Positions 63,806 to 64,000 of a stretch of DNA of 64,000 nt are shown here, piece by piece. Under the pieces are notes generated by a model that made no database searches, was not told the DNA's origin, and worked only from the letters and a program-made list of their open reading frames with translations. A program made the translations under genes and the position numbers. Numbering within the stretch: position 1 is the stretch's first letter; each line of letters starts with the position of its first letter. This DNA is from Deferribacteres bacterium (lineage in GTDB: Bacteria > Zhuqueibacterota > Zhuqueibacteria > Zhuqueibacterales > Geothermadaptataceae), in contig JACKDE010000003.1 in assembly GCA_020633675.1 (NCBI GenBank), forward strand, positions 682,001-746,000, given 5' to 3'.

Positions 63806-64000
63806 TCATTTTCCTAGAAGCCAATCGATCCGCAGGTGTTTTTCTTCGTTTTGTTGCTTTTGCTTCGTAAAGTTGACCGAAATTTCCCGAATGGTTTTTG
63901 TCACTTCCAGAATGCGCTCTGCAGAGTGCTGAACCTGATTTTTTTTGTCTTTCCATTCCAGAAAATAGCGATATTTGCCCACACCGACGATTGCATCATC
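63806..64000 (-). CDS. C-terminal end of an unknown minus-strand protein (partial)
   Basis: An open minus-strand frame enters at the right edge and stops with TGA at 63808-63806. It gives 64 residues ending RIDWLLGK, with a charged helical tail (ERILEVTKTIREISVNFTKQKQQNEEKHLR). Its stop overlaps the possible ATG at 63809 of the following gene, so coupling is possible. No family was recognised; the coding status rests on the open frame and overlap. Confidence 0.6.
   Translation of the reverse strand, partial: DDAIVGVGKYRYFLEWKDKKNQVQHSAERILEVTKTIREISVNFTKQKQQNEEKHLRIDWLLGK

Overview
The window reads as a chromosomal segment of a Gram-negative bacterium of the Fibrobacteres-Chlorobi-Bacteroidetes / Calditrichota / candidate KSB1 kind. 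The main evidence is five large secreted proteins that end in a FlgD-like C-terminal sorting domain with the YPNPFNP signature, the type IX secretion hallmark. Lipobox proteins, BNR/YCF48/sortilin-type propellers and a CIRCE-controlled groESL operon fit this. Base composition is near 50% GC. No rRNA, tRNA, CRISPR array, insertion sequence or phage gene was recognised, so this looks like ordinary chromosome with small intergenic repeats. The exact lineage is inference. LAYOUT: 1-9.4 kb holds the tail of an unknown membrane protein, two tandem paralogous giant secreted BNR proteins and an RpiB-like isomerase. 9.5-18.8 kb, all on minus, holds a rhomboid protease, an M23 endopeptidase, groEL/groES with promoter, CIRCE and terminator, and an overlapping serB-MFS-selA operon. 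18.9-26.1 kb holds two DinB-fold proteins (one with an apparently damaged 5' end), a uracil-DNA glycosylase, a TPR protein, a lipoprotein hydrolase, a coupled nitrilase-methyltransferase pair and xylulokinase. 26.2-32.1 kb holds a glycine-rich 16-residue-repeat secreted protein, a LamG-like secreted protein and a 997-residue sortilin-like propeller. 33.1-39.4 kb holds an ECF sigma factor/Ser-Thr kinase pair, a MoeB-rhodanese protein whose start codon abuts about 19 copies of a 7-bp repeat, a HEAT-repeat protein and small membrane, DUF1080-like and DUF1508 genes. 39.6-50.2 kb holds an o-succinylbenzoate synthase-like enzyme, then nine contiguous minus-strand genes. These include alpha-L-fucosidase, a CAAX protease, a YCF48-like lipoprotein, an M50-like membrane protein and a four-gene overlapping cluster (LicC-like nucleotidyltransferase, ApgM-like enzyme, methyltransferase, CDP-alcohol phosphatidyltransferase). 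50.4-59.2 kb holds two more sorting-domain proteins and a coupled FMO/BASS transporter/extended SDR/classical SDR operon. 59.2-64 kb, minus, holds a FolB-cupin fusion, a lipoprotein, a secreted SBBP/cohesin/dockerin/sorting-domain protein and the tail of another gene. HOW THE GENES FIT TOGETHER: the dominant theme is the cell surface: exported propellers and adhesin-like proteins, envelope proteases, a possible headgroup pathway and a secreted glycosidase. Housekeeping genes (chaperonin, serine biosynthesis, selenocysteine, pterin/Mo-cofactor and menaquinone-type functions) lie between. The least conventional loci are the four-gene CDP-headgroup cluster, the heptanucleotide repeat at moeB, the glycine-rich solenoid-like protein, the cohesin+dockerin+sorting-domain protein and the FolB-cupin fusion. 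All functions are inferred from sequence reading alone; no database search was run.
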